The position numbers were made by a program, and so were the translations under genes. A stretch of DNA of 64,000 bases from Filobasidium wieringae (lineage: Eukaryota; Basidiomycota; Tremellomycetes; Filobasidiales; Filobasidiaceae), in contig BCIV01000001.1 in the NCBI GenBank assembly GCA_001600055.1, forward strand, positions 1,109,774-1,173,773, given 5' to 3'. Shown one piece after another: positions 33,594-45,830 of this stretch. Position 1 is the first letter of the stretch. Each line of letters opens with the position of its first letter. The notes beneath the pieces were generated by a model. The model ran no database searches and had not been told where the DNA came from. It saw nothing but the letters and a program-made list of their open reading frames with translations.

Positions 33594-36500
33594 ATGGCAA
33601 AGGAGTCGAAGGGGCCGTCTCTGACCGCGCCTACATCGACCTTGACCTTGCGCGAGAAGCTCCTCTTCGCTCAAGCAGTACATAAGGTCGGAGCCGGACC
33701 TACAAAATGGGCTCAAGTCAGGGAGTTACTAGACAACTGTCCTGTGGTTATTAGGCCGGAGGGATATTGGTCAGATCAAGCATGTCAGGCGATATACGAG
33801 GCACTGATGCATGAGACAGAATTCGACAAGTAAGCAGGTAACCCCGCGGCTCGCTTTTGAGATTCCGGATTTGACATGACCGTTAACTGCCGCAGAATCC
33901 TGAAGTCTGAAGAACAACCCCTTCCTCATGGTATCTGCTACTTGAGTCCGCGTCCAAGAATCCGACACTGACAGCATGTCTACTATAGCTGGACCTCACC
34001 TGTTCCTAGCCCAGCATTTCTATGAACTCAGAATGCAAGAAATCCGAGCAGAGATAGAGGAGAAGGATGAGCGGTTTCGGTTAGTCAGAGCAAGCAAAAT
34101 AAGTCACATCGCCCTGTCTGACCTTGTCGTTATGTCCGAAATGTACTGCCTGGTCCGCAATCTCGTCGCAATTTCAATGACTTGTAACGTTTAGAGCTTT
34201 GGCTACCGAAATCAACGCTATCAAATCTGGTGAAGCCATCTACAACCCAGCCGTTATGCTTCGTCTGCGTGATATTCTGCTCGAGAATAAACGCTCAGCT
34301 AGTAAACAAGACATGATAGAGACGGAGCAAGATCATGCTTCGCTCGTTGAGGTAGAGATCAAGGTTGGGGATGGCGAGAAGACTGGAAAGGAAGGGATGG
34401 CGCTGTTCAAGAGACAAGATTATGTTGTCTGGAAGATGACCCGGGAGAACCTAAGGCTAGCTGCAGAGGGCAGATTACCCCTTTCTCAAAAGAAACCTAG
34501 AGTCGACAAAGAGGATGCACCTATACAAGCACAAGCGCCTAGTAGAAGAGTCACTTCTGAAGTGCCAGAGTCCGAAAAGGCGGAAGATATCAAGGAAGAT
34601 GCGCCTTTACAAGCACAAGGTCCCCCTCCGTCGCTCACTAGGTCAAACGAGTCTAAACCCGCTTCCACATCAAAACGGCCAGCTGGAGTCAAGGCCATTC
34701 CGGAAGCTCCTCCCCAACCGGTTATCTCAACTTCGGTAGATGATGAGATCGTGCCCGATAGTCAGGACGAAACTGACGGCGGTAAGGACGATGGAGAGGA
34801 TGGGCAGTCTACTATGATTGGAGGAGATAGCAAGAATTTGGATGTCATGGAGGTCGATAACGAGACTGTACCTTCCTCAACAGCTGGAGACAATCACAGA
34901 TTACTTCCGGAAATTACTCAGCCATCGCAAAACATCTCCGAGCAGTCCTCTGAGGACGATCTTACCCCACCCCCCATGTCGCCTAACCTCATTCCAACCC
35001 AGCTGAGCACTTCCACGCTGAAGAACAACACTCGAACTGCTGCGCAGACTGGATTCGATGAGGATGTCGCTATGATCAATCCAACTAAACGGAGAAGGAC
35101 GCGTCCAGTGACTCCAGTTAAACAAGGGACGACTACAACTGGAGAGGAGAGTGGGGATGAGCTGTCTCCTGTTCCAGCTACACCTATTGCGAAAAAGAGA
35201 GAAAAGGATGACATTGACGAAGACAAGGAGGAAGAAGCAGACGGTGCTGAGGATGGAGAAGATGAAGAAGAGGACGATGCTGGAGATCGAGAGAGTGAAA
35301 GTGAGCCGGAAGTGACTAGACCAGCTACCACGAGAAGAGGCCGTGGCATGGCAAGGAAAGGCGATCAAGATATCGCTAAGAACGCGGAAGAAGAAGAGCC
35401 AGAGACTGGCGCACGACGCACTCGACGTCAAGAGGTTAACAAGCGAGCAAGTACGCGGCATGTGAGAAGTTCTCCGGATCCCCCTAGCATCGCTACAAAG
35501 CGTAGCTCTCGTCCTAGTGTCGAACGCAGCATCAGAAAGAGACCCGGCAGGAGCAAAGCAGGAAAGGAAAGCAAGGATGAGTTTGAAACCGCAGACCAGG
35601 ATAGCGTGACTGAAGAAGCTCGAGCGGAGGAGGCAGCAACAACCCGACGAAGTACACGTCAAGCGAAAACGATGCCCGATCTAAAGGAGGAAGACGATGA
35701 GGAAGAAAACATCGCAGAAGGTGTTGCAAGTCCGGCCACTACAATAGATGAGGACAAAAGGAAACGGCCTGCTGAAACAAAACGGCAGCGTAACAGGGAC
35801 GGTACCAACGCGAAGCAGACGAATAAAGAAGAGCCAGTTCGAAAGGATCGTGAGTCTGTTGTCTTCCTCCGTTGACCGATGTTTCGCGACTCATTTCCGC
35901 TCGCAACCTTCTCGGCTTGCATTGCCTAGCTCAGCGGCGAGAAGACAAACAAAACGACGCTGACGAACTGGATTCCGAAAAGGAGGGAGAAAATGAACCC
36001 GCGCGAGGACCACAACAGAAGATTGACGAAGAATCGGACAAACAGGCCCATGGTGAAACCATTTTCTCTGTTGTTCCCTCCCTATCTCGATACTAATTCA
36101 GCTCACCGATCAGAAGCAGAGTCCATTCATGACGACCCCACTCCTACGGAAAGCAAAGCTTTACGGAAGACACGATCCGCTACAAATGCAACGAACACAG
36201 ATATGACGAGTAGGCAATTCAAAAGCAAAATGAACCAATTGCATCAAGAGATCTTGGGTCACAAGCATGGTCCAGTGTTCAATGCTGCGGTTCGAGCTGT
36301 AAGTCATCCTCAGCTATCGAAGCATACAAACGGTTGCTTGATGTTGTTCTGACATCTCAGTCCGATGCTCCTGGTTACTACGAAATCATCAAAAAGCCAA
36401 TGGATCTCAAGAAGATCAAGGTTAATATAAAGAACGGGATTGTCAAAAACATTGACGACTTTCAACGCGATCTACTGCTAATGTTCTGGTAGGCATATTC

Positions 36501-36685
36501 GAGCACGACAATCGTGAGCAGAAGAAGCGAACCTGACAATGCTTCTTCCTCGTAGCAACGCAATGATGTACAATAAACCGAATAGCGAGGTATACCGCAT
36601 GGCTGAAGAGATGATGGGATGGTGTGAAGAGAAGATTTCTGATTTCAAGAACGCAGAAGCGCTCGCAAGTTCTCGATCGCGGTGA
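33594..36685 (+). CDS. BRD8/Bdc1-like bromodomain subunit of a NuA4-type acetyltransferase complex
   Basis: The N-terminus carries the BRD8-type block LTLREKLLFAQAVHKVG, then TKWAQVRELL, and GYWSDQACQAIYEALM, followed after two introns by QHFYELRMQEIRAEIEE. The middle 550 residues are a disordered Glu/Asp/Lys/Thr/Pro-rich region. The C-terminus is a bromodomain: QLHQEILGHKHGPVFNAAVR, then DAPGYYEIIKKPMDL (ZA loop region) and the acetyl-lysine Asn in FCNAMMYNKPNSEVY. That order matches BRD8 and S. pombe Bdc1, subunits of the NuA4 histone acetyltransferase. Introns near 33830-33895, 33932-33989, about 34080-34194, and several between 35848 and 36555. It ends at 36685, convergent with the small unknown gene. 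Confidence 0.85.
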
Positions 36686-36803
36686 TCTTGGATTGCCAAA
36701 TGAAGCCTGTTGTAGCCTAGCATGAAAGACTTGTATTTAGTCATCCAATATGAATACACCTAGTACAATATAGTACCGGAAGGTTTTACATGGCATCTGG
36801 ATG

Positions 36804-37447
36804 CTACCGTGGATAAGCTAAGGACAGTCGGTTCAACTGCGAGTTCCAGAAAGCAACAGTAGCCCGCAGTTGCGCCATAGTCTGCACCTTAGGCGCCGAA
36901 TCATCAGTCCCTGTGTCATCCTCGGACTGCTCTTCTGCCCCGGGTTCTATGTATTGAAGACGCATCTGGGCCTGTTGCAGGGCAACTTCGGCATACGCTA
37001 GCGAGTGGGAGAAGTCGGCGTTGTAGACGAATGCTGATCATGGTATACAGGGAGTCTATTGACTTACCTTTACTATCTGCCTCTAATCCGAGCATGTTGA
37101 TGACTTTTTTCGGAATGACCTCCACGACTGGAGCCAGACCAGGTCGTTGATGGATATTCGCAGTTTCTGGGGCTACAACCCCTGGGAATCAGAAAGATCT
37201 TGCAACATTACAAGTGAGGCGATGTCAGGCTCACTCGGAACAGTCATATCGTTTTCTGGTAACAGATCTGAGTTACAAAGGGGGTTGTCACCAACGAAGA
37301 GAACGGCCAACCCATCTTTCTTATATATTTCCACCAAAGGTCCTTTGACCAATCTGTTTGTTTACATTCCTTACATCAGACTGAAACATAGGGGTACTTC
37401 GATCATGGACGCGTTTCATACTACTGCCGATTGATGGCTTCCATCAT
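36804..37447 (-). CDS. Small unknown protein, about 165 residues
   Basis: Four exons joined in phase give a protein starting MMEAINRQ, then LVKGPLVEIYKKDGLAVLF, PETANIHQRPGLAPVVEVIP, KKVINMLGLEADSK, AFVYNADFSHSLAYAEVALQ, and a tail ending LNRLSLAYPR at 36804. It has a compact soluble composition with a helical C-terminal half and a short acidic linker. I do not recognise the family. The exon 1 assignment (37425-37447, 23 nt, donor GTAGTA) is the weakest point. The ATG lies only 3 nt after the TGA of RMI1 on the same strand, so its promoter would be inside RMI1 or it shares an RMI1 transcript. Confidence 0.62.
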
Positions 37448-37450
37448 AGA

Positions 37451-39442
37451 TCAGTCAGAGATCTCGATTACATCAGAAGTATGTTTACCCCGTTTTCCGC
37501 CATTTATCCCTTTGTTTTGGCGAGGAATAGGTCTGTTTTCTTTTTGAGAATCCTCCTGATCGTCCTCGTCGTCTAAATCCATCACGTTCGCATGGAAAGG
37601 CCTTTCGTCATCACTAATCTCGACTACTCTAGCACCTATGATCTTCCTTCGGACGCTTCTTGTTTGCAGACGACCCTTTCGCAGTATAGGTGAATCATTA
37701 CCGTCATCTGGGACATATTCCTCATCCGTCTCCTCTGGGGCGAATACCATATCCGCGTCGGCCATAGCGTCCAGGTCAACACTGCCGTCATCATCTCCCT
37801 CTTCCTCTTCCAACTCGTCATCGGTGTTGAGAGCTTTGGCTTTTGATTTACCCTTGCCTTTGGACTTTGATTTCTTGGGTTTCTGAAAAAAACGCGATCG
37901 AGCGTTATTGGTCTCGTCCGCTTCAGAAGACGGTCGAACGGAAGGTGCTTTCTCAGGCTTCCGAAAAGGCAGTCCTAGGGTCAGCCGAGAAGCTTGCACC
38001 GGTCCAGTATCATTGTTCAGTTTGCGGCTTCCGGCATGCACCGTAGCAGCGTCCATCTCTTCTAATGCTGCCCAATCGACATCGTCCTCATCGTCGAATT
38101 CGTCTGCTGCAATATCTACAGGTAAAGGTGTGCGATCCCGGCGGAAATTGGAGGTAGATGGCCCTTGAGCTCTTGCCTGAGCTCTCTCTTGTTGCATCAT
38201 CATGGCTTCCAACTCATCGTCGTCCGGCAAACCATGCTGATCGTGCAGCATTTCTTCGTTCATTTGGATGCCAATAGGCCGGCTTGCAATAGGTTGAGGT
38301 GCTGTCAGGTCAATTCCGCTTGCTATCAGGTCATATTCGTGATCTCCCTCATATTCAGAGAAGTGATCCTCTTGGGGACCGAGACCGGCTGCAGGAGGCA
38401 CGATCGCACCGTTTGTGGCTCCGGCATACTGGAGGTCGTTTTCCTCGTCAATAGCCACTGGTTCCTCATCTTCAAGAGGTAACTCCGGCTTACTAAGGAA
38501 AGAACTCGCATCAACGGTTGAAATGAACTCATACCGGGACAAAACATACCCCATAGCACGCAGCAAAGAGTTTTGAAATAACCTTCCTTGGTACATCTCG
38601 ATCTCTTCCACCATGTGACCTTTGTTAGTGACGTTCTCCGGAGTGAGCATTACTGTGTATTGGCTTGTCAGCTCAAAAACGTGGATAGAAGATCAGGAGA
38701 TGCTTACGAACACCCCTTCGCAAAGGGACTCCCCTTAGTACTAGCTTCGTCATGAAACAACGTCAGCTAACTCTGTGCTTGTCGTGCGAATCTCTGGGCA
38801 AAGTATATACCTTGCTTCCCAAGGCCGTCTCTCCCAAAGTCAACCCGTTGTTACGCCTATATTCCATAGCCTTCATTGTGGTATGTCCGTCGCTAAGCTC
38901 GAGTCTAAGCATGCTTCTGGGGTAAGGCGGTATCTTTTCATCATCTTCTTCCTCCTCCTGTTCATCTTCTTCTGCTCCGTCAGCTTGAGGATTTCTGATC
39001 CTTCGAATCCTGGCGACACCGGACAAAGCCTCTTTACGAGTTTCCATCGTAGTTTGAAGCTGGAACGCACTATGACCGACTTCGGTGATACTGAGGATCA
39101 TCACCAAGCATGGATCCTTCCCGAACAATATTTCTCCATGTAAAGCATCCACATCCTCCGGTGTGGATGGCAAGCCGGTATTGGGAAGGCACGAATCGGT
39201 CAAGGAAGAAAGCAGCAGTTGTGTATGAACAGCATGGATGAGGTCCTTTGTGTTCAGGCCTGGCTCCTGAGCTAGTAAAGCCGTACAGCAGTTCGAAAGC
39301 CAATCCTGCCAAACGTTTAGTTTGTAAGACGAGTCTAAAGGTTATATCGCTTGAAAGCAGACCTGCTTACAGGGCTGATTTCCGGATGCGCATATTCTCG
39401 CTTAAGCCAGTTACGAACAGGGTTCAAGTTCGACGTCACCAT
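37451..39442 (-). CDS. RMI1: RecQ-mediated genome instability protein 1 (RMI1)
   Basis: The OB-fold subunit of the Sgs1/BLM-Top3-Rmi1 complex, which dissolves double Holliday junctions. The family pattern is spread over exons: NPVRNWLKREYAHPEISP, then DWLSNCCTALLAQ, PCLVMILSITEVGHSAFQ, PRSMLRLELSDGHTTMKAME, GETALGSK, LVLRGVPLRRGVLMLTPENV, and GHMVEEIEMYQ. The start at 39442 gives the conserved short helix before the OB fold. The C-terminal 350 residues are acidic and disordered, with Lys-rich patches; this is longer than in yeast Rmi1 and more like other fungal forms. Introns near 39307-39366 and 38655-38810 (two, flanking a 43-nt exon). The stop is at 37451-37453. Confidence 0.88.
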
Positions 39443-39873
39443 ACTGACAAGGCTTCGCTTGGCTGACCGCTAAAGCCACTGGATGCAAGGACACCTCTAT
39501 ATCATCATCATGAAAAGAGAATTGTCGCATCGTCTCGAAGATCTCAGCTGTCTGACAGATGCGATCTCAACAAGATCAACAAACCATGCGGAAGCAAATG
39601 ATCGACACATGCTTTGGACATTCATGTTGTACAGGAGTAGCAGGATCACGTTAAAAAGAGCCCCAGGTTGGAGAAATGTGCATGCATATGATCTTTCTGG
39701 TAAAACAAGCCAGTAGCCCAGCGGGATTTGATATAGTACATATTCGAGGGACCAACGAAGGTCCCAAAGGTTCAGCACTTGAAGCCTCGTTGAAAAGGGT
39801 TTAGGATTGGAGCATGGTGGGAGTTCGTGAAGCGAGAGCGAGTTGATCGTGAGTGTGGGAGGAAGCGAGACGC
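39443..39873. other. Intergenic region
   Basis: 431 bases between RMI1 (start) and SHMT (stop), both on the minus strand: RMI1 promoter plus SHMT 3' UTR. Small ORFs here show no signature. Confidence 0.5.
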
Positions 39874-41687
39874 TTAGTATCCCTCGGGACGCTTGATCTT
39901 GGACTGAGCAAGAACGTGCAAGGTGTCAGTCTGATAAGCTGGCAACTAGAAACCTGCGCATCGCACTCACGCTGTCAGGGACACCGGGCAAGGGGAACTG
40001 AGTAGCGAAAGCAACAACATCCTTCTTGAGGGCGGCGAGCTGCTGGGAAGCCTCTCCGTTACCAGAGTAAGCAGTTACGAAGTCCTTCAAGAGCTTGGTT
40101 CCGGCCTCCTTTTGGGCCTGGAGGGCGATCTGGACAGCTCGGTGAAGGAAGTCGGCAACGGTCTCCATGTGCTCCTCGGTCATCGATCGGGAAGTCAAAG
40201 CGGCGAGTCCGACACGGACACCTCCGGGTACCTGAGCAGAGGTATCTCCAGAGACGGCGTTCTTGTTGCTGATTGAAAGAGGAATCACCTGAATTAGCAA
40301 TGACCTCACCAGATGTTGACAGGACGTCTACTCACACAGTGATATGACACTCGTCACAGATCTTCTCGACCTTGGATCCGGTCAAACCCAAAGGACGCAA
40401 GTCCCAGAGGACCAAGTGGTTGTCAGTTCCGTCGGTCTGGAGCTTGTATTCGTGTCCAGACAAGACCTTGGCGATAGCTCGAGAGTTGGCAATGACCTGC
40501 TTGGCATAAGCCTTGAAAGCGGGGTCAGCGGCCTGCTTGAGGGCGACAGCGATACCGGCAATGGTCTGCAAAGGAGTGAAAGCTTGGTCAGCAAGGAACA
40601 GGACACTAAGAATACCACGAGGCGACTCACGTTGTTGTGGGGACCTCCCTGACAGGCGGGGAAGACAGCCTGGTTGATCCTCTGTTCGATATCAGACTCC
40701 TTGTCCTTTCGGAAGAAGATCAAACCGGCCCTGGGTCCACGCAAAGTCTTGTGGGTGGTGGTAGTGACCACGTCACAGTACTCGAAGGGAGAAGCCTGTT
40801 CACCGGCGGAAACCAAACCGGAGATATGGGCCATGTCGCTCAACAAGTAAGAACCGTTGGCGTCGGCGATCTTCCTGAGCCTGGCGTAGTCCCAATCACG
40901 AGGGTAGGCGGAAGCACCACAGACGACGAGTCTGGGCTTGTAAAGACCGGCGTTGGTCTGCAACTGCTCGTAGTCGATCAAACCGGTCTTGGGGTCGACT
41001 CGGTAAGGGAAGGACTGGAAGTAGATGGAAGAAGCGGTGATCTTCTTCTTGGCGGTGTAGTAACCGTGAGTCAAGTGACCACCATCGGGGAGTCCGAGAC
41101 CCATGATCCTGTCCTGAGGGTTGATCAAGGCAGTGAAGGCGGCGAAGTTGGCGGTGGATCCAGAGTAAGGCTGAACGTTGACTCCCCAGATCTTGGGGTC
41201 AAGGTTGAAAGCCTTGAGAGCACGGTCACGACACAAGTTCTCGAGGATATCGATGTGCTCGTTTCCTCCGTAGTAACGGGCTCCGGGAAGACCCTCAGAG
41301 TACTTGTTGGTGAGCATGGAACCGTTGGCCTCCATGACGGCCAAAGAGGTCAAGTTCTGGATGAACGCAAGGAGCGAGCGAGTCAGCGAGCCGGTACGAG
41401 CCGACCTGGCGAGACGCCACAAAACTCACCTCGGAAGCGATAAGCTCCAAACCGGAGAACTGCCTCCAGGTCTCATCCTCGACGATCTTGGCGACCTCGG
41501 GGTCAGCCTCGGCGAGCGAGGTGTACAAGTACTTGTTGAAATCGGTGGGGACGGGGACGGAAGAAGCCATTCTGATGGATTGACTGATAGGTTGACGAGC
41601 GGTTAAAGCGGTACGAAGGGTTTTGGATGCTGTGGATCGAGTTGCGAGTTGTAGGGAAGGGATCAAAGATCGAAGGACAGCTGGCAT
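39874..41687 (-). CDS. SHM1: Serine hydroxymethyltransferase, likely mitochondrial with a possible cytosolic form
   Basis: A PLP enzyme converting serine plus tetrahydrofolate to glycine plus 5,10-methylene-THF. Landmarks: [72 protein letters not shown], and the PLP-lysine motif [17 protein letters not shown]. The C-terminus ends SKIKRPEGY at 39874. Six short exons follow the PLP site. The ATG at 41687 opens a 39-residue Arg/Ser/Thr-rich presequence without acids. A second in-frame ATG at 41570 ([11 protein letters not shown]) has a better context. Codon use is strongly biased, as expected for high expression. The gene symbol rests on the mitochondrial reading. Confidence 0.95.
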
Positions 41688-42383
41688 TGATTGGGCTGTA
41701 GGTCGTAGTGGCAAGAAAGGATGAAGATGTCGAAAGACAATATGGGAGTAAGGAAGGGTTATATATATCGAACGATTGAGGTTGATAGCCGCGAAAAGAG
41801 GTGATTTCCAAGAGAATGGCAGGGGAAAAGGAAAAGAAAAGGAAAAGATGCGAGTCAGTGTCTTGAACGATCTTTCACATGCTTCCAGATCATCCGAAAT
41901 CCCCCAGATTTTTTCAAGTCTACAGACCCGATATCAAGGGAGACGACGTGTGGCCTGTGTATACTCACGGGAGGTGGTGTCGTTCAGTGAGATGAACGAG
42001 CAGTGAAGGAAGCGATGTGTGTGAAGTGGTATCGAGTGGATCTGAATTGACAAAATGTGTAGAGGAACGTTGAATCAAGAATTGGGAAATTGGAAAACAT
42101 GAACTCGATTCTTGGAAAACAATCGATTGGCGCGGATACAAAAGTGGAATAAAATGGAAAATGGGGCGGGAGCTGATGGATCGACCTCGATTCATCGGGT
42201 CCGAAGGGGATTTCAGAGTTCTCGCACCGCGGTTGAACAGACGCAGCAATATGGCATCGTTAGGAGAGCAGCAACAATGGTAATAGTAGTATAACACGAC
42301 GAGAGGCCACACCCATACAACATTGCACAGATACATGACAAACGACCACGAACCGCGAACATCTACGTAGACCACCCGAACCA
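41688..42383. other. SHMT promoter and SDA1 3' region
   Basis: About 700 bases between two minus-strand genes. It contains the TATA-like run noted separately. No coding sequence is supported. Confidence 0.5.
41759..41768 (-). promoter_or_regulatory. TATA-like element upstream of SHMT
   Basis: A run of alternating T and A lies about 70 nt before the first ATG of SHMT. The position fits a TATA box with a short leader, which would suit a highly expressed gene. Confidence 0.35.
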
Positions 42384-45296
42384 CTAACGCTTGCTCTTCT
42401 TCTGCTTCTCCGCTGCTGCCCGCAATTTCATCTACAACGCACAGACTCGAAATCAGTGTCGCGCAAGACCTCCGCACGCATCGCTCGTTCCCAAAACTGA
42501 CCTGGACGTCTCGCAACGAAGCCTTCTTCTTCTGCATGACCTTGTTCGAGTGAATGGCCATCATGATAGGCTTGTTCCTAGCCTTCTCCCTATTCGTCGA
42601 ACTGCTGGGCGCAGCCTTGTCCTTCTTCCCCTTCTTGCTTCCAAACTTGTCTCGTCCCTCACGTCCCTTTTGGATGGAAGCCATCCTCTCCTCGTAATCC
42701 ATCTTGCCCTTCTTTCGGGGTCCCAGGATATCTCCCTCGTTCACAAACCCGTCGTCCAGAGTGGCCTTGTTGTTATTGTTGTTTCGTTTCTCGGCCGTCA
42801 ACTCGGCCAACTTTCGTTTGACCGCCGTACCACCTCCGGCCTCTACCGCTTTGGCAGCCGCCTTGAGTCGGAGTTCAGTCAACATGGCAAAGTCAGCGGG
42901 GGTCAAGATCTGTCGTGAAAGAGCAAAGGACCACAATCAGCATCTCCAAACGACCAGATCGAAGCGACATCGATGACCCACCTTCTGTTGAGCCAACAAC
43001 GAGATCTTCTTCATCTCCGCCTCGGTCCCGGCGACCGAAGGCGCTGCCTCGGAAACGACAGACTTGGTATCGTCCATCTCCACATCCTCCACCTTCTCCT
43101 GCACGTCCACGTCCACATCCGCATCCTTCTTGCCTCCCTTCTTCCCTCGTTTCGTCCTCTTCGCCTTGTCTTCCTCATCATCATCACTATCGCTAAACTC
43201 GATCTCGTTCTCTTCGTCAGAGGAGACCTCTATCCATCCGGAAGAATCGGAATCGGCATCGCTCTCATCCTCATCCTCCTCCCACTTCTGCCAAGCCTCG
43301 GCGTCCCTGGCCTCCTGTTCCTCCTCGTTCAGGGGCGCATCGGGATCCAACCCCTCCTCCGCTCGAGCCTGAGCGAAATGCTCATCGAGCAGATCGAGCC
43401 CGTCGATCCCTTCCGCCGCCTCCTGAGCGTGCCCATAAGCGGGCGCCTGTCCATCCAACAACCCCAGGGCGGCCGCCTTTCCTCGTTCCCGTCGTTTCAA
43501 AAGCCCCGGGTTGACTTCCCGGAACAACTGCAACAACCCTCGGGCGGCGGTCGTGACTCCCTTATCCTTGCTCTTCCTGTACTCGATCAGATCGCTCAAG
43601 AGGTCCTCTTCACCTTCCATCACCCAAGGTTGTCTTCGCGAGACCTCCCGGATCGAGTTGATCCCCGCGGCGATGACTTCCGCGCCTACTCCAGGGTGGA
43701 CGAACTCGTGAGCGAGTTTATGAACGATAGGGACCAGGACGTCGGGTGGGGTGAGGTCGTGAACGGACTGAGCGAGGGAGACCAGGATCTGGGTGACTTG
43801 GAGTTGATGGTAAGTGAGGTACCTGTCCGATCGATCGTCAGCCAGACGATCCCGTCACGTATCGATCGACACTCGGGGACTCACTTGATGATATAGGTAT
43901 AGAACCCGAGGATACATAGCTTGTGGGCTCCCATGACTCGGGAAAGCAACTGCATGATCGTGATCTTATGTTCGAGGGTATAAATCTTGTCTGTCCGTCA
44001 CCCGAACGATATCCGCGTCAGTCCGGCATGTTGATAGCGTTTCAAGAACAAGCGACGGAGACTGACCGTGTTTCTGCATGTTCTCGTACAAGTCTTCACC
44101 GAACCTCTGAGCGTCATGTAACAATTCCAAGGCAGGGAAGTTGACCTTGTTATTCAACCCCGCCGCCTTGTCCTTCTTTTTCTACAGAGAAAACGACCGG
44201 ACCGAGGGCGATCAGATCCAGCCTCCCCATCTGACCGATATCACCCGGTTCGAACGTACCTTGCTGACGGTGGCAGTAGCCCTGGCCATCCTGTTCCTGT
44301 CACCCTTCTTCTTCTTCTTGATCGTACTCTGATGCTCGAGCCTCTTCAAATCCGGACCCTCATCCTCGCTCTCACTCTCCTCTGCGCCTTCATCATCGTC
44401 CCCTAGGAAGAAATGGACCGCGGCGGACTGGACCTTTACGTTGGGATGTTGACACGCCCGAACGACGATGGAGACCGTCTTGGCATCGTTCCAGATCGTC
44501 TTCTTCCACAACTCCTTTATCAACGTGACGGCCCATAGAGCTTCCCCTCCCTTGGTCTGGGCCGCGGTGAATTGCTTGGAACCGAATCGGCCCTTGTTTC
44601 CGACGACGTCCGCTCCCATTCCCTTTTCCACCATGCCGAACAGGAGGGTTTGGACGACTCGATTGAGCTTGTGGTTCTTTGAAGGGGTGTTGGCGGTCTT
44701 GATGTCGGTGAGGATCTGACGACGGATGAAGGATCGGAGGGTAGGAGAAGTGGTCATGGGGAGAAGGGGGAAGAGGCTTTGTAAGAGTCTGAAGGGAGAT
44801 GGTTGCCACGCAAAAATCAGTATTTTGAAATCGATAACGAACTACCGAGCATCACCCACTCGATGGAAGAGATGACATCCTTGTTCCTCAACATGACCAG
44901 ATTCTGCACAATGGTCTTCCTCGTATCGTTCCCCAACCCCTTGGCGCCTCTCCCATCTTCCAAGATCAAAGCGCTCAACTCTTGAGGGAACGTCTTGGTC
45001 TCCTCCGGGTAACATTGCGCCACCTGAGCGACAAAAGTGACCAATTCCCTGAAAGTCTGACCGGCCGTGGTGTTATTCCCTCCACTCGAGCTCGAAGCGC
45101 CCGCCGCGTCGAATTCGGAATTAGAGTTGGAGAATGCTAGAGGCGATTGTTGGAGGATTCGGAGGAGGGAGACATAGTGGTTGTATTGGTTTAGGAATTC
45201 CGACTGGTACGAAGCCGGATCACGCTTGATCAGGTTTTGTAACTGGGGCAAGTTTTGGAGAAGGTTGACTCCTCGGGAAGTACGAGGTTTGGGCAT
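42384..45296 (-). CDS. SDA1: SDA1, 60S ribosome assembly and export factor
   Basis: A nucleolar HEAT-like protein needed for 60S maturation and export. The N-terminus has NLPQLQNLIKRDPASYQSEF, the SDA1 hallmark, followed by HYVSLLRIL and CYPEETKTFPQELSALILED. Next exons give SFIRRQILTDIKTANTPSKN, HKLNRVVQTLLFGM and HPNVKVQSAAVHFFLG, then a Lys-rich linker, an acidic block (bases about 43060-43300) and the C-terminal SDA1 box ILTPADFAMLTELRLKAA. The end is the basic KLRAAAEKQKKSKR at 42384. About eight introns. The start at 45296 gives MPKPRTSRGVNLLQ. Confidence 0.93.
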
Positions 45297-45830
45297 GGTG
45301 TATGCCGATGGTGAGTTGTGTGGGTGACCGGGAAGAGGTCTACCTGGGAGAGGGGAAACGAGGTGCGTGGGGCGTGTCCGTCGATACGAGGAGGGGATGT
45401 TCCGCTGATCTGGGCCTGGGTTCGCCTGCAATCTGAACTTTTTGCGCTTGAGGATTGATAACAACGCGCGAGTGTGGAAGCGCACAGAAGGGAGATCGAC
45501 CTGCAAAGCTACGGAACTGACTGCAGACTGGCGATACGAGGATCCATGGTGGTCTCTGGAAGCTGGGTGATACTGAGAAAGCACCGCTGATTGGCCAGAG
45601 GATGGGATGGCGACGCTCTATCTGCAATCTGATTCACCTGTAAAACCGTGACGGGACGATGAACATCGATTCCTGGAGATGTTCGGATGTCCCCGGTTAC
45701 TAATCACGAAAGTGGAGGTTCAAGTGGCCCGTAATAAATCCAGCTCCAGCCTGGCAACGTACAACTTGTCCCCTTCCAGCGACATCGCACTCACTCTCAA
45801 GGTGAGCTCATTTCATTCACACCGTTCATA
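45297..45830. other. Divergent promoter region
   Basis: About 530 bases between SDA1 (minus) and the flavin-reductase gene (plus). No coding sequence is supported. Confidence 0.5.

Noticed and set aside
34901..35662. Minus-strand ORF (253 codons) inside the BRD8-like gene
   Set aside because: It is Ser/Leu/Phe-rich antisense of the Glu/Asp/Lys-rich linker, with no independent signal.
40637..41443. Long plus-strand ORF (268 codons) opposite SHMT
   Set aside because: It mirrors the strongly biased SHMT codons; its composition is Gly/Val/Leu-rich with no motif. It is the shadow of a highly expressed gene.
42973..43896. Plus-strand ORF (307 codons) opposite SDA1
   Set aside because: It is antisense to a conserved acidic and Lys-rich SDA1 exon and has a reversed low-complexity composition.
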